In this document: one piece after another, positions 44,645 to 52,381 of the stretch
Layout: every line of letters begins with the position of its first letter
How positions within the stretch are numbered: position 1 is the first letter of the stretch
Source of the DNA: Brevibacillus dissolubilis
GTDB lineage: Bacteria > Bacillota > Bacilli > Brevibacillales > Brevibacillaceae
Length of the DNA stretch: 64,000 bases
Direction of reading: 5' to 3'
NCBI RefSeq assembly: GCF_006170445.1
Contig: NZ_VCNA01000002.1
Span: 248,001-312,000 of the forward strand
Translations under genes and position numbers: made by a program
Notes under the pieces: generated by a model
Seen by the model: only the letters and a program-made list of their open reading frames with translations
What the model was told of the DNA's origin: nothing
Database searches by the model: none

Positions 44645-44679
44645 GAAGGAGGCCGCCGATTGCAGCGGGCCTCCTTTTG
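44645..44679. terminator. Terminator of the small zinc-ribbon gene
   Basis: AAGGAGGCC-GC and GC-GGGCCTCCTT pair in a GC-rich stem followed by TTTTGG. It may also act on the minus-strand gene ending at 44699. Confidence 0.7.
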
Positions 44680-44698
44680 GCTGTACATATGAAGAAAA

Positions 44699-44884
44699 TC
44701 ATGACAGATACAAAAACCCGTAGCAGGCAGACATCAGCAGAAGCACAAGCCCGACGAGCACAGCGAAGGTGACGGCGAATCCGTAGAAAATTTGCAGGAG
44801 CAGCTTTCCCCAATTCAATTTCCGCTCTTGTGGCGCATCGGCGGGGGTGACTTGGGATGGATCTTTCTGTTGAGAATCGTCCAA
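44699..44884 (-). CDS. Small single-pass membrane protein
   Basis: A 61-residue protein. TTG at 44884 follows AAAGGAG at eight to nine bases. The N terminus is polar (LDDSQQKDPSQVTPADAPQE), then one membrane segment (LLQIFYGFAVTFAVLVGLVLLLMSACYGFL). I do not recognise it. It follows the 102-residue membrane protein gene by 64 bases in the same direction and is the last gene of the run that includes the radical SAM and Lgt-like genes. Confidence 0.6.
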   Translation of the reverse strand: MDDSQQKDPSQVTPADAPQERKLNWGKLLLQIFYGFAVTFAVLVGLVLLLMSACYGFLYLS

Positions 44885-44948
44885 GCGTGATCTCTCCTTT
44901 TTGTCCGAATCCTGTGTTCCCACCCAAAGAACCACTCAACCAGGAAAC

Positions 44949-45257
44949 TCAAAAATTGCCGCTGAAGAACAAGCCGAAGCATGCCGCATTCAACAAGAAC
45001 GTAATCGCGGCGCCAATTAGAATTCCGTTGAACATATTGGTTCGGCCATTCTTGTAAAAATAGATCGCGAACGGGATGACATACACGAGCTGAGCCAAGC
45101 CGATGATGATGTATGCTACTGGAAATAAGAACCAGAAAAGATGGCAGCCAGCGACGATCAGCATCCCTTTTAACGTGCCGAATCTGTCTTCCGGCGGTGG
45201 ATTGTGCGGGGAGTAGCCATATGGCTCTGATGACCAATTGGAATTTTTGTCATCCAT
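44949..45257 (-). CDS. Small membrane protein with three membrane segments
   Basis: A 102-residue protein. A Pro/Tyr-rich cytoplasmic-like N terminus (SSEPYGYSPHNPPPEDRFG) is followed by three hydrophobic segments (GMLIVAGCHLFWFLFPVAYI, IIGLAQLVYVIPFAIYF and FNGILIGAAITFLLNAACFG). GGAG precedes the ATG. It lies 46 bases after the radical SAM gene in the same direction, so it could be part of the same membrane-lipid-related unit; its role is unknown. Confidence 0.65.
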   Translation of the reverse strand: MDDKNSNWSSEPYGYSPHNPPPEDRFGTLKGMLIVAGCHLFWFLFPVAYIIIGLAQLVYVIPFAIYFYKNGRTNMFNGILIGAAITFLLNAACFGLFFSGNF

Positions 45258-45303
45258 AGGTGTGTTCTCCTTTTAATTGAGAATGCGTGTACATCTATCG
45301 GGA

Positions 45304-46719
45304 TTAGATGAATACCTGTCCGGCCCGCTCGTCGCGGATTTTCATCAGTTCCTTTTCCTTGTCATCGCGGTAAAACAGGTTGTAGGTATCAAACGGAATG
45401 ATCCGGCCGTCTGGATGGGCGATGTGGACGCATGATTTTTTCACGGAGCGGATGTCGAAGTTATGGGCATCTAAGAACTGCATGATGATGACGCGGAACA
45501 CGTTGTCATAGCCGATCTGTCCCGGTACGACGACCTGTGGCAGACAGCAGAGCAGGTCTTTGAGCGAGAGTGCGGAGGACAGCGGGGAATGATTAAGTGA
45601 AAACAGCTTGAAAATCATATCGCGGACATTCTCATCCTGTTCGAACACGATGGTGTTGCGTCCGCCTTCCAAGAGGATTTTCGGGTCGATCAGGCCGGTG
45701 AGCGGCTGTACTTTGTCCCCCATCTTCAGTGCGTAGCCCATCGCGAGACAGTCTGGATGACATGGCACAGGGATGATGTCGGCGGCGCTGAACACCTCGG
45801 ATTGGTCGATGATCATCTGGCGCACTTCGCTCAGGGTCAGACGGTCGGTGGACGGGTCGTAATCCTCCAGTCGGCCCGCTGCCTGGATCGGTTGGAACGT
45901 CACACCGCGCACAGCACGCTGCTTGAGTCCATATTGGATAATCTTGCCGACTTCGTGGTCATTGAGACCTTTTTTCAGGGTAACGACAAGGGTGGTCGAC
46001 AGGTTGAATTCGTTGAGATGCTCAATCGCTTTGCGACGTACCTCGCGCAGATCTACACCACGCAGCTCGCGCAGAGAATCTTCCTCGAAGCTGTCGAATT
46101 GCAGGTAAATCTCAAAGCCCGGCGCGTAGCTCGCGAGCCGCTTCGTGAACTCGCGGTCTTGCGCGATCCGCAGGCCGTTGGTGTTGAGCATGATGTGCTT
46201 GATCGGCTTGGACTTCGCCATGTCGAGGATTTCGAAAAACTGCGGATGGATCGTCGGCTCTCCCCCGCTGATTTGGACGATGTCCGGCTCTTTTTCATTC
46301 TTCACGATGGCGTCAAACATCGCTTCGATCTGTTCGAGCGTGCGGAAGGTTTCTTTTTTCGGGCTGGACTCGGCGTAGCAAATCGGGCATTGCAGATTGC
46401 ACTTGTCTGTCACCTCGACGAGCGTCAGACAGGAATGCTGCTCGTGATCCGGGCAGATGCCGCAGTCATAGGGACAGCCGTATTTGATCGGGGTGTTCCA
46501 GCGATATGGCATCTCGGAAGGCTTGATGAAGTCGCGGCACTGTTTGTAGTACTCGACATCGGTAGAGATCAGCACTTTTTCTCTTCCGTGTGACATGCAG
46601 TGCTTGAGCAGGTAGACCCGCTCGTCTTCGATAATGACTTTGGCCTCCACTTTACGCAGACAGGTGGAGCAGATGCTGTTGGTCAGTTCGAGAAACAGGT
46701 ACGGTCGGTTATGGGGCAT
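45304..46719 (-). CDS. Radical SAM enzyme of the COG1964/Tes-like type
   Basis: A 471-residue radical SAM protein. The N-terminal metal-binding pair CSTCLRKVEAKVIIEDE ... LKHCMSHGREK resembles the rubredoxin-like domain of archaeal tetraether synthase (MJ0619 family). GCPYDCGICPDH follows, then the SAM-cluster motif TDKCNLQCPICYAE (CxxxCxxC), SGGEPTIHP for SAM binding, and a C-terminal part with more Cys (CHPDC, LLCCLP, CVHIAHPDG). Tes joins lipid tails by C-C bonds. The ATG at 46719 is chosen for AAAGGAG seven bases upstream; it overlaps the Lgt-like stop by 11 bases, so translation is coupled. Function here is unproven. Confidence 0.78.
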   Translation of the reverse strand: MPHNRPYLFLELTNSICSTCLRKVEAKVIIEDERVYLLKHCMSHGREKVLISTDVEYYKQCRDFIKPSEMPYRWNTPIKYGCPYDCGICPDHEQHSCLTLVEVTDKCNLQCPICYAESSPKKETFRTLEQIEAMFDAIVKNEKEPDIVQISGGEPTIHPQFFEILDMAKSKPIKHIMLNTNGLRIAQDREFTKRLASYAPGFEIYLQFDSFEEDSLRELRGVDLREVRRKAIEHLNEFNLSTTLVVTLKKGLNDHEVGKIIQYGLKQRAVRGVTFQPIQAAGRLEDYDPSTDRLTLSEVRQMIIDQSEVFSAADIIPVPCHPDCLAMGYALKMGDKVQPLTGLIDPKILLEGGRNTIVFEQDENVRDMIFKLFSLNHSPLSSALSLKDLLCCLPQVVVPGQIGYDNVFRVIIMQFLDAHNFDIRSVKKSCVHIAHPDGRIIPFDTYNLFYRDDKEKELMKIRDERAGQVFI

Positions 46720-47470
46720 ATGGCATCTCCTTTGCAACCATGGCTTTGTGCCGGAAAAGTTGGATGTAATAGATGAGACCAAGCACGCAAGCAATCTGGA
46801 TGTTGTTCATCCCGAAAAAGACGTGCGGGGTCGGCTTGATGAAATCAATCGCAAAGCGGAAAAACAGGTAGCCCAGCATGAACAGCTGGAAGCGGCTTCC
46901 TTCCCACGGGTACAGCGCCTTTTTCTTGGCATAGATGAGGAATCCGGTCAACAGCATGAGAAAACCGATCTCATACAGCTGTGTCGGATGACGGTACACC
47001 CCATCTCCAAAATCAACGCCCGTCACCCATGTCGTCTCAATGCCGTAGGTGTGATCCGACAGCCCGGTGAGAAAGCAGCCGATGCGCCCAATCGCCATCC
47101 CGACAATCACGGGAATCGCGAAGTCGTCGCCGGTGGAGCTTTTGTGTCCGACCAGCTTCTTGGTCAGCTCCACCCCGATCAGTCCGCCGAGCAGACCACC
47201 GACAATGGTTTTGCCAGCCATCAGGTAGGGCAGATTGGTCAGGTTCTGCATGGTCTGAACAGGGTCTTCAAACCAGTACAGAATCTTCGAACCCAGTGCC
47301 GCTCCCACCGTCATCCCGGCGATGATCGACATGGCTTTGGTGAAGGGAATCTTTTCCTTGCGGCGCGTAAAAAAATACACCCGCGCTCCGATGAAGTAAG
47401 CCAATGCTTCAAACAGAAAATGCGGGTGAATTTTCATGAAACCGATGTCAATAAAAACGGGAAAGGTCAT
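46709..47470 (-). CDS. Lgt-like membrane protein (prolipoprotein diacylglyceryl transferase superfamily) with diverged catalytic residues
   Basis: A 253-residue protein with about seven membrane segments and clear Lgt resemblance: MKIHPHFLFEALAYFIGAR, GGLLGGLIGVEL, GMAIGRIGCFLTGLSDHTYG, YRHPTQLYEIGFLM and FFRFAIDFIK. In true Lgt the GGLLG stretch is preceded by the essential HGG His and GRIG is followed by N-F-x-N-G-E. Here these positions read TIVGG and GRIGCFLTGL, so several catalytic residues are lost. A different lipid-transfer reaction, or a scaffold role, is likely. ATG at 47470 follows AGGAGA. Directly coupled to the radical SAM gene. Confidence 0.75.
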   Translation of the reverse strand: MTFPVFIDIGFMKIHPHFLFEALAYFIGARVYFFTRRKEKIPFTKAMSIIAGMTVGAALGSKILYWFEDPVQTMQNLTNLPYLMAGKTIVGGLLGGLIGVELTKKLVGHKSSTGDDFAIPVIVGMAIGRIGCFLTGLSDHTYGIETTWVTGVDFGDGVYRHPTQLYEIGFLMLLTGFLIYAKKKALYPWEGSRFQLFMLGYLFFRFAIDFIKPTPHVFFGMNNIQIACVLGLIYYIQLFRHKAMVAKEMPYAP

Positions 47471-47532
47471 GAGCATTCTCCTGGTACATTTTTCTTTCCT
47501 CATCATACTAAAAATTCGGGCAATCTGAAATA

Positions 47533-48678
47533 CTATAATCCTTTAAACCCGTGTGAAGTTCCGATCATTACCACGCTATCCTCTGCGCCGATCCATCCAC
47601 TGGCACTCAACCGCTGTACGGCGGGCAGGACGGTGGCTGACGAGCTTTCGAGGAACAGACCGCTCCGGGCAAAACGACGGATCGCCCCCGCTGCTTCCTC
47701 TGCGTCCACCTCGATGGCACAGCCGCCGGACTCTTGCAGCGCCTGTACGGCTTGGTAGGCTACACAGTTGCCGCCGATGGAGAACAGGGTCGTGGAGCCG
47801 GGAAACTCGCTTGTGTACTTCATCCCTTCGTCCAACACACGGCTCAGGCGGGCAAATGGTTCGACCGAAACCATCCGAGGCAGACGGTTGATCCGGCCTG
47901 TCCGGTGCAGATCCTTGAAGCCCTGCCAGATGCCCCACAGCAGATCACCGCGAGAAGTCGGCACGACGACGACGGATGGCACGTCTCTGCCCCATTGCTC
48001 GAACAGCTCGTACGCGATGGTTTTGTAGCCTTGGATGCCATAGAGATTGGAGCCGACGGGCGGAAAAATGAAGTTGGTCGCCGGGTAGTAGCACTGTTCC
48101 TCGGCCAGCTGCCTGATCTGATCCCAGCGCTCCCGGTCAGTTTCTGTGATCCTCACCTCGCCGCCTGTCGCCTCGACCGTTTGGCGGATCGTCGGGCTGA
48201 TCGCCGCTGTCGTAAACAGGATGCAGCGAAGACCCGCATGTGCCGCATAAGCCGCAAGCGACAGCCCTGCATTGCCGCTGGATGCAATCATCACGCCTTG
48301 TCGGCCCAGCATCAGCGCGCGGGCGATGACGAATGGGGAAAAACGGTCCTTGTGGGAGCCGGTGGGATTGACCGTCTCATTTTTGAGCCAGAGCTGGGTG
48401 AGTCCCGCTTCTTTCGCCAGATCAGGCAGTCTCAACAGCGGCGTGCCCCCCTCGCCTAGCGTAGGGAAGCTCCGGTACGGCAGCCAGTCACGGTAGCGCA
48501 TCATCCGCTCGGCATCCGGATTGATCTGAAAATGATTCTGGTCATACTGCGGGTGCAGACTAGCTGGAGTCCCCTCAGACAGACAAGCCGGACAGCCTGT
48601 GGGAAAATCGCTGGTGGCGTAAGACCTGCCGCAGCGCAGGCAGGTGAGTTGCTGGATATGGTAGTTGATGGAGTACAT
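47533..48678 (-). CDS. Threonine synthase-like PLP-dependent enzyme
   Basis: A 381-residue fold-type II PLP protein. An N-terminal zinc-ribbon-like segment (LTCLRCGRSYATSDFPTGCPAC) precedes the PLP Lys in NETVNPTGSHKDRF and the Gly-rich loop in SSGNAGLSLAAYA. These match threonine synthase or diaminopropionate-lyase-like members. The start at 48678 (MYSINYHIQ) is chosen because AAAGGAG lies about 14 bases upstream; a much longer frame reaching 48843 would enter the M20 gene. The neighbours (peptidase before, Lgt-like after) do not point to threonine synthesis. The substrate is uncertain. Confidence 0.82.
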   Translation of the reverse strand: MYSINYHIQQLTCLRCGRSYATSDFPTGCPACLSEGTPASLHPQYDQNHFQINPDAERMMRYRDWLPYRSFPTLGEGGTPLLRLPDLAKEAGLTQLWLKNETVNPTGSHKDRFSPFVIARALMLGRQGVMIASSGNAGLSLAAYAAHAGLRCILFTTAAISPTIRQTVEATGGEVRITETDRERWDQIRQLAEEQCYYPATNFIFPPVGSNLYGIQGYKTIAYELFEQWGRDVPSVVVVPTSRGDLLWGIWQGFKDLHRTGRINRLPRMVSVEPFARLSRVLDEGMKYTSEFPGSTTLFSIGGNCVAYQAVQALQESGGCAIEVDAEEAAGAIRRFARSGLFLESSSATVLPAVQRLSASGWIGAEDSVVMIGTSHGFKGL

Positions 48679-48727
48679 GATTTGGTTCGACGCTCCTTTG
48701 GTCTGTTTCGTGTTTTTTCTGTCATCG

Positions 48728-50188
48728 CTATCCTTGCTGTCCCAACAGCTCCCAGTATCGGCACAGGGCACGCGTTCCTTTTTCCATATGAGACAACGAC
48801 ATATGCTCGTTCGGACCATGCGCATTGGCGGTGGGCAGAGCAAAGCCGATCAGCACAATCGGCAGGCCGAATTGAGTGGCGAACGTCTCCACGATCGGAA
48901 TACTCCCGCCCGCGCGGATGAAGGATACCTGGGCCTCAAAAGCCTGCTCCAACGCTTGTGCCGCCAGTTGTACCGCAGGATGATCATGCGGAGTCACATA
49001 CGGCAGCCCAGCTCCTGTCTGGGTGACGGTGACACGCACGCCTGGCGGGGTATGGCGCTCGATATGTGCCTGAATCATCGAAAAAATGCGGTCGGGATGC
49101 TGGTTCGGCACCAGTCTGCATGAGATTTTGGCATGGGCATCGGCGGGGATGATCGTCTTCTCTCCCTCGCCTTGGTAGCCGCCGTAGATGCCGTTGACCT
49201 CCAGTGTCGGTCGTACCCAGCGGCGCTCCAGCGTGGTGTAGCCTTTTTCCCCGTAGAGCTGCGGGACACCGAGATGGCTCGCTAACGCGGCATCATCCTG
49301 TGGGAGCGAGGCGATGACTTGCCGTTCATCCTCACTAATCTCGTTTACACCATCATAAAAACCTTCAATGGCGACCGCTCCGTCTGGTGTATGCATCGAA
49401 GCCACCAACTGTGCGAGGGCATGAACCGGATTGTGCACCGCACCGCCGTAGAAGCCGGATGCGAGGTCTTGCTTGGGCCCATCTACATCCAGCTGGAACG
49501 AAAGAAGTCCCCGCAATCCATAGCAGATCGCCGGCTGATCCGCTTCAAGCATCGCTGTGTCGGAGATGACCAGCAGATCGGCTTGGAGCATGTCCTGATG
49601 TGAGATGAGAAAAGCAGGCAGATTCGGACTCCCGATCTCCTCCTCACCCTCGATGACGAGCTTGATATTGACCGGCAATTCGCCTGCCGTCTTGAGTAGT
49701 GCTTCCATCGCTTGAAGATGCATAAAAATCTGGCCTTTGTTGTCGCTCGAACCGCGTCCGTAGAGCATACCGTCCCGAATTTCCGGTTCAAAAGGCGGGC
49801 TTTGCCACAGCTCCAGCGGCTCGGCAGGTTGGACGTCATAGTGTCCGTAGATCAGTACGGTCGGCCGTCCCTGTGCGTGAAGCCAGTCAGCGTAGACGAC
49901 GGGGTGGGACGTGCTATCCCGGCCCTGTTGCGAAGTTTCAAATCCTGACATGTACTCCTGTTGCTGCGCCGTAGATGTCCGCACGTTCTCCAGCTCCTGC
50001 GCCGTACTCATCACCCGCACATGCTCCAATCCCACCCCTCGCAGGTGCTCCGCCAGAAAATGAGCGGCTCTCTCCATATCACCTCGGTGCTCCGACATCG
50101 TGCTCACACTGGGAATCCGCAAAAAATCCTTCCATTGTTCCAGATGCTTCGTCTGATTCTCACTCAAATACTGCTTCCACTCTCCCAT
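48728..50188 (-). CDS. M20/M25/M40 family dipeptidase
   Basis: A 486-residue di-zinc peptidase of the carnosinase-like group. Metal-binding and catalytic residues: His in VLIYGHYDVQPAEP, Asp in YGRGSSDNKGQ, Glu-Glu in IEGEEEIGSPNL, and Asp in LLVISDTAM. The lid domain is inserted at about residues 215-370. It carries an odd Gln/Ser/Thr-rich insert (RTSTAQQQEYMSGFETSQQG) near residue 70 before the metal site. First gene of a minus-strand run towards 44699 and divergent from a LysR regulator that may control it. Confidence 0.92.
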   Translation of the reverse strand: MGEWKQYLSENQTKHLEQWKDFLRIPSVSTMSEHRGDMERAAHFLAEHLRGVGLEHVRVMSTAQELENVRTSTAQQQEYMSGFETSQQGRDSTSHPVVYADWLHAQGRPTVLIYGHYDVQPAEPLELWQSPPFEPEIRDGMLYGRGSSDNKGQIFMHLQAMEALLKTAGELPVNIKLVIEGEEEIGSPNLPAFLISHQDMLQADLLVISDTAMLEADQPAICYGLRGLLSFQLDVDGPKQDLASGFYGGAVHNPVHALAQLVASMHTPDGAVAIEGFYDGVNEISEDERQVIASLPQDDAALASHLGVPQLYGEKGYTTLERRWVRPTLEVNGIYGGYQGEGEKTIIPADAHAKISCRLVPNQHPDRIFSMIQAHIERHTPPGVRVTVTQTGAGLPYVTPHDHPAVQLAAQALEQAFEAQVSFIRAGGSIPIVETFATQFGLPIVLIGFALPTANAHGPNEHMSLSHMEKGTRALCRYWELLGQQG

Positions 50189-50367
50189 AATGACTCCCCT
50201 TCAACGTGTTTACCGGTTCAGTTGTTACGCGATTCCATCTGCCCATCCACCTGTCCAACATTTGTACTTTTATAGTAATATAGAAACCTACGATGTAAAA
50301 ATGAAATGAATCTATCGTTATCATCAAAAAAATCGATCATCATTATCCGACAAAGGCAGGCGACCTG

Positions 50368-51294
50368 ATGGAACTGGAACAAATGAGGGCATTCCTCGCT
50401 GTCGTACAGACCAAAAACTTCACCCGCGCCGCAGCGCTGCTCCATGTGACACAATCCACAATCACCACCCGCATCAAACAAATGGAGCAGTCGCTTGGCA
50501 ACCCGCTTTTTGTCCGTACCAACAAACGCGTCGAGCTGACCCCCACCGGACATGTCGTCCACACCTATGTGAAGCGGATTATGGAGCTGGTGCGGGAGTG
50601 TGAGGTGACCACCCAGCTGGAGCCGCGCTACCACGAGCGGTTTGTCATCGGCAGCACGCATTCGCTGTGGGATTACCTGCTTGGGCCAATCGTCCATAAG
50701 TTTCGCGAAGCACATCCGAAGACCGCTTTTCGCCTCGTCACCGGCCACTCCAATGAGATCATCCAGATGCTGCTCGACGGCATCTGCGACGTCGGCATCG
50801 TCTACGTACCACCGCAAAATCCGGGTCTGGAGGTCAATCTGCTCTACAGCGACGAGATGATTCTGGTCGCCCATCCTGATTTGGAGCTTCCCCCCACACC
50901 ACTGACCGCAGCTGATCTGCACACCCTGCCGATGATGCACCTCGACTGGGGTTCCCCATATACCGAATGGTTTGCGGCGGAGATGGGGCATCCGCATATT
51001 CCGAGTATGGAAATCGATCACGCGTCCCTCTTGCTTGATTTTTTGACAAAAGGGAAAGGCATCGGGTTCGTCTCCCGTGCAGTGGGTCAGGAATATGTGG
51101 AGAGCGGCAAACTGGTGGTCGTGCCGTATCAGGCACAGCTGACAATGCCAGCACGGGAGCTGTATGTTGTCTACCCTAAGCATAGGCAAAAGGCGCAGGG
51201 GTCGCTGTTGCGGGATTGGTTGGATTTTTTGCAGGAGCGGGTCGAAATAGTCCGCAGCAACCAAAACGAAAAGAAGCGTTCCCCGTCTCAGTAG
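50368..51294 (+). CDS. LysR-family transcriptional regulator
   Basis: A 308-residue regulator. The N-terminal winged helix-turn-helix (AFLAVVQTKNFTRAAALLHVTQSTITTRIKQMEQ) is followed by the periplasmic-binding-protein-like effector domain (HERFVIGSTHSLWDYLLGPI onward). It is divergent from the M20 dipeptidase gene across 179 bases, the usual LysR arrangement, so the peptidase and its downstream run are likely targets. A T-N11-A operator could not be fixed with confidence. The antisense open frame at 50218-51264 is a shadow of this gene. Confidence 0.9.
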   Translation: MELEQMRAFLAVVQTKNFTRAAALLHVTQSTITTRIKQMEQSLGNPLFVRTNKRVELTPTGHVVHTYVKRIMELVRECEVTTQLEPRYHERFVIGSTHSLWDYLLGPIVHKFREAHPKTAFRLVTGHSNEIIQMLLDGICDVGIVYVPPQNPGLEVNLLYSDEMILVAHPDLELPPTPLTAADLHTLPMMHLDWGSPYTEWFAAEMGHPHIPSMEIDHASLLLDFLTKGKGIGFVSRAVGQEYVESGKLVVVPYQAQLTMPARELYVVYPKHRQKAQGSLLRDWLDFLQERVEIVRSNQNEKKRSPSQ

Positions 51295-51313
51295 GATGGG
51301 AAACGCTTTTTTC
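51273..51313. terminator. Terminator of the lysR gene
   Basis: AAGCGTTCCC pairs with GGGAAACGCTT with a one-base bulge, followed by TTTTTT. The 5' arm overlaps the last codons. Confidence 0.7.
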
Positions 51314-51326
51314 GGCTGATTCTGGC

Positions 51327-51770
51327 CTAGCCGTTCGGATACATCTTCGCAAGTGACTCTCTCTGCTTCGGCTTGATATTAATCTCTGGACGGATCGCTT
51401 TCACCTTATCCTCCGCATCGGCAAGGCTGTCTGCCAGCCCGAGATTCAGCAACGTGCCCACCGCTACTGCGCCGGTGCGTCCACGTCCGCCGTTGCAGTG
51501 AAAGGCGACTTTTTTCCCGCTTTGGTAGGCATCGATCACTTCTTGAATCGCCCTTTGGAATAGTACATCCTGTGGCTCGGTCGCTTCATCGCCGAGCGGA
51601 ATCTGCACCCACTCTGCTTTTGCCTCTGGATATGCGCATTCCTTTGCTTCGCCGCGAAGGTCAACGATCACGTCGATCTGCTCGTTCTCCACCATCGCTT
51701 GGACGTCGGCTGCTCCGCCGATGAAGATTTTGTTGTCGTGCAGGGCTTGGTATTTCTTTTCTTGTGTCAT
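51327..51770 (-). CDS. Dual-specificity/tyrosine phosphatase family protein
   Basis: A 147-residue cytoplasmic phosphatase. The signature HCNGGRGRTGAVAVG (HCxxGxxR-T/S) carries the catalytic Cys and Arg, and the general acid Asp lies in a region such as PLGDEATEPQ. The compact fold with no membrane segment is similar to cyclin-dependent-kinase-inhibitor-3-like and dual-specificity phosphatases. ATG at 51770 is chosen for AAGGAGG about nine bases upstream. The substrate is unknown: phosphotyrosine, phosphoinositide or RNA 5'-triphosphate are all possible in this family. Confidence 0.82.
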   Translation of the reverse strand: MTQEKKYQALHDNKIFIGGAADVQAMVENEQIDVIVDLRGEAKECAYPEAKAEWVQIPLGDEATEPQDVLFQRAIQEVIDAYQSGKKVAFHCNGGRGRTGAVAVGTLLNLGLADSLADAEDKVKAIRPEINIKPKQRESLAKMYPNG

Positions 51771-51939
51771 GGTTGGGTGGCCTCCTTGCTGTCGTTCGAT
51801 ATCCATATTATAGCACCAGAGACGCGGGTCATGGACATGTTCATAATTAGGCGAACGAGACAGGTAACCATTCCATACCATAAATCGAGCAAGATTAGCA
51901 AAATAGGAACCTTACGAATCAACCGAAGGAGGAATATCT

Positions 51940-52245
51940 ATGCCAGCATTATGGTGGATGACCAGCCTCGGCAATGAAGGTGTCACCTATGGAGACTTTA
52001 ACCGATTACAACTGCAAAGACAACGAATTGCAGAGGAATTGACGAGACGAGGCTTTACTAATGTACGTGTAGCTGCAGACATTTCGGGTACCAAAAACGG
52101 GTGTTTCATATCCATTGCTCACCTTTCTCATCCTGTCCCTAATCGATGGTGGGAGGTTATCATCGGCACTTGCGACGGTAACAATATTCAAACGGCCCAA
52201 ACGGTAGTGAATCAAGCTTTTAATGCCATTCGTTTTACATGGTGA
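51940..52245 (+). CDS. Hypothetical 101-residue protein
   Basis: A small protein that I do not recognise. Features: WWMTSLGNEGVTYGDFNRLQ, a helical segment (LQRQRIAEELTRRGFTN), beta strands, and a Trp-Trp pair (RWWEVIIGTCDGNN). It has no signal peptide or membrane segment. GAAGGAGG precedes the ATG at suitable distance. It is somewhat AT-richer than the flanking genes, but monocistronic and probably real. Confidence 0.6.
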   Translation: MPALWWMTSLGNEGVTYGDFNRLQLQRQRIAEELTRRGFTNVRVAADISGTKNGCFISIAHLSHPVPNRWWEVIIGTCDGNNIQTAQTVVNQAFNAIRFTW

Positions 52246-52259
52246 TAAACGTCAAAAAA

Positions 52260-52290
52260 GCCCACATATCCAAAGGATAGTGGGCCAGAG
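52260..52290. terminator. Terminator between the hypothetical gene and narK
   Basis: GCCCACATATCC pairs with GGATAGTGGGC with a one-base bulge, with A-rich sequence before and T-rich sequence after, so it may act in both directions. Confidence 0.7.
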
Positions 52291-52381
52291 TGCTTTTTGT
52301 TATACCTGTATTCTCTTTTTTTTAGCCCGTTTCTCTGTACATTTCAAAATCAATCCCTGCCATATCAGCAGTTCAGCAGAC

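Noticed and set aside
46709-47470. Calling the Lgt-like gene as the housekeeping lgt
   Set aside because: The His of HGG and the Asn/Glu after GRIG are replaced, and the gene is tied to a radical SAM gene, not to hprK or other usual lgt neighbours.
50218-51264. 348-codon open frame antisense to the lysR gene
   Set aside because: It lies wholly opposite a clear LysR regulator, has no ribosome site and its product shows no domain; a by-product of GC-rich coding.
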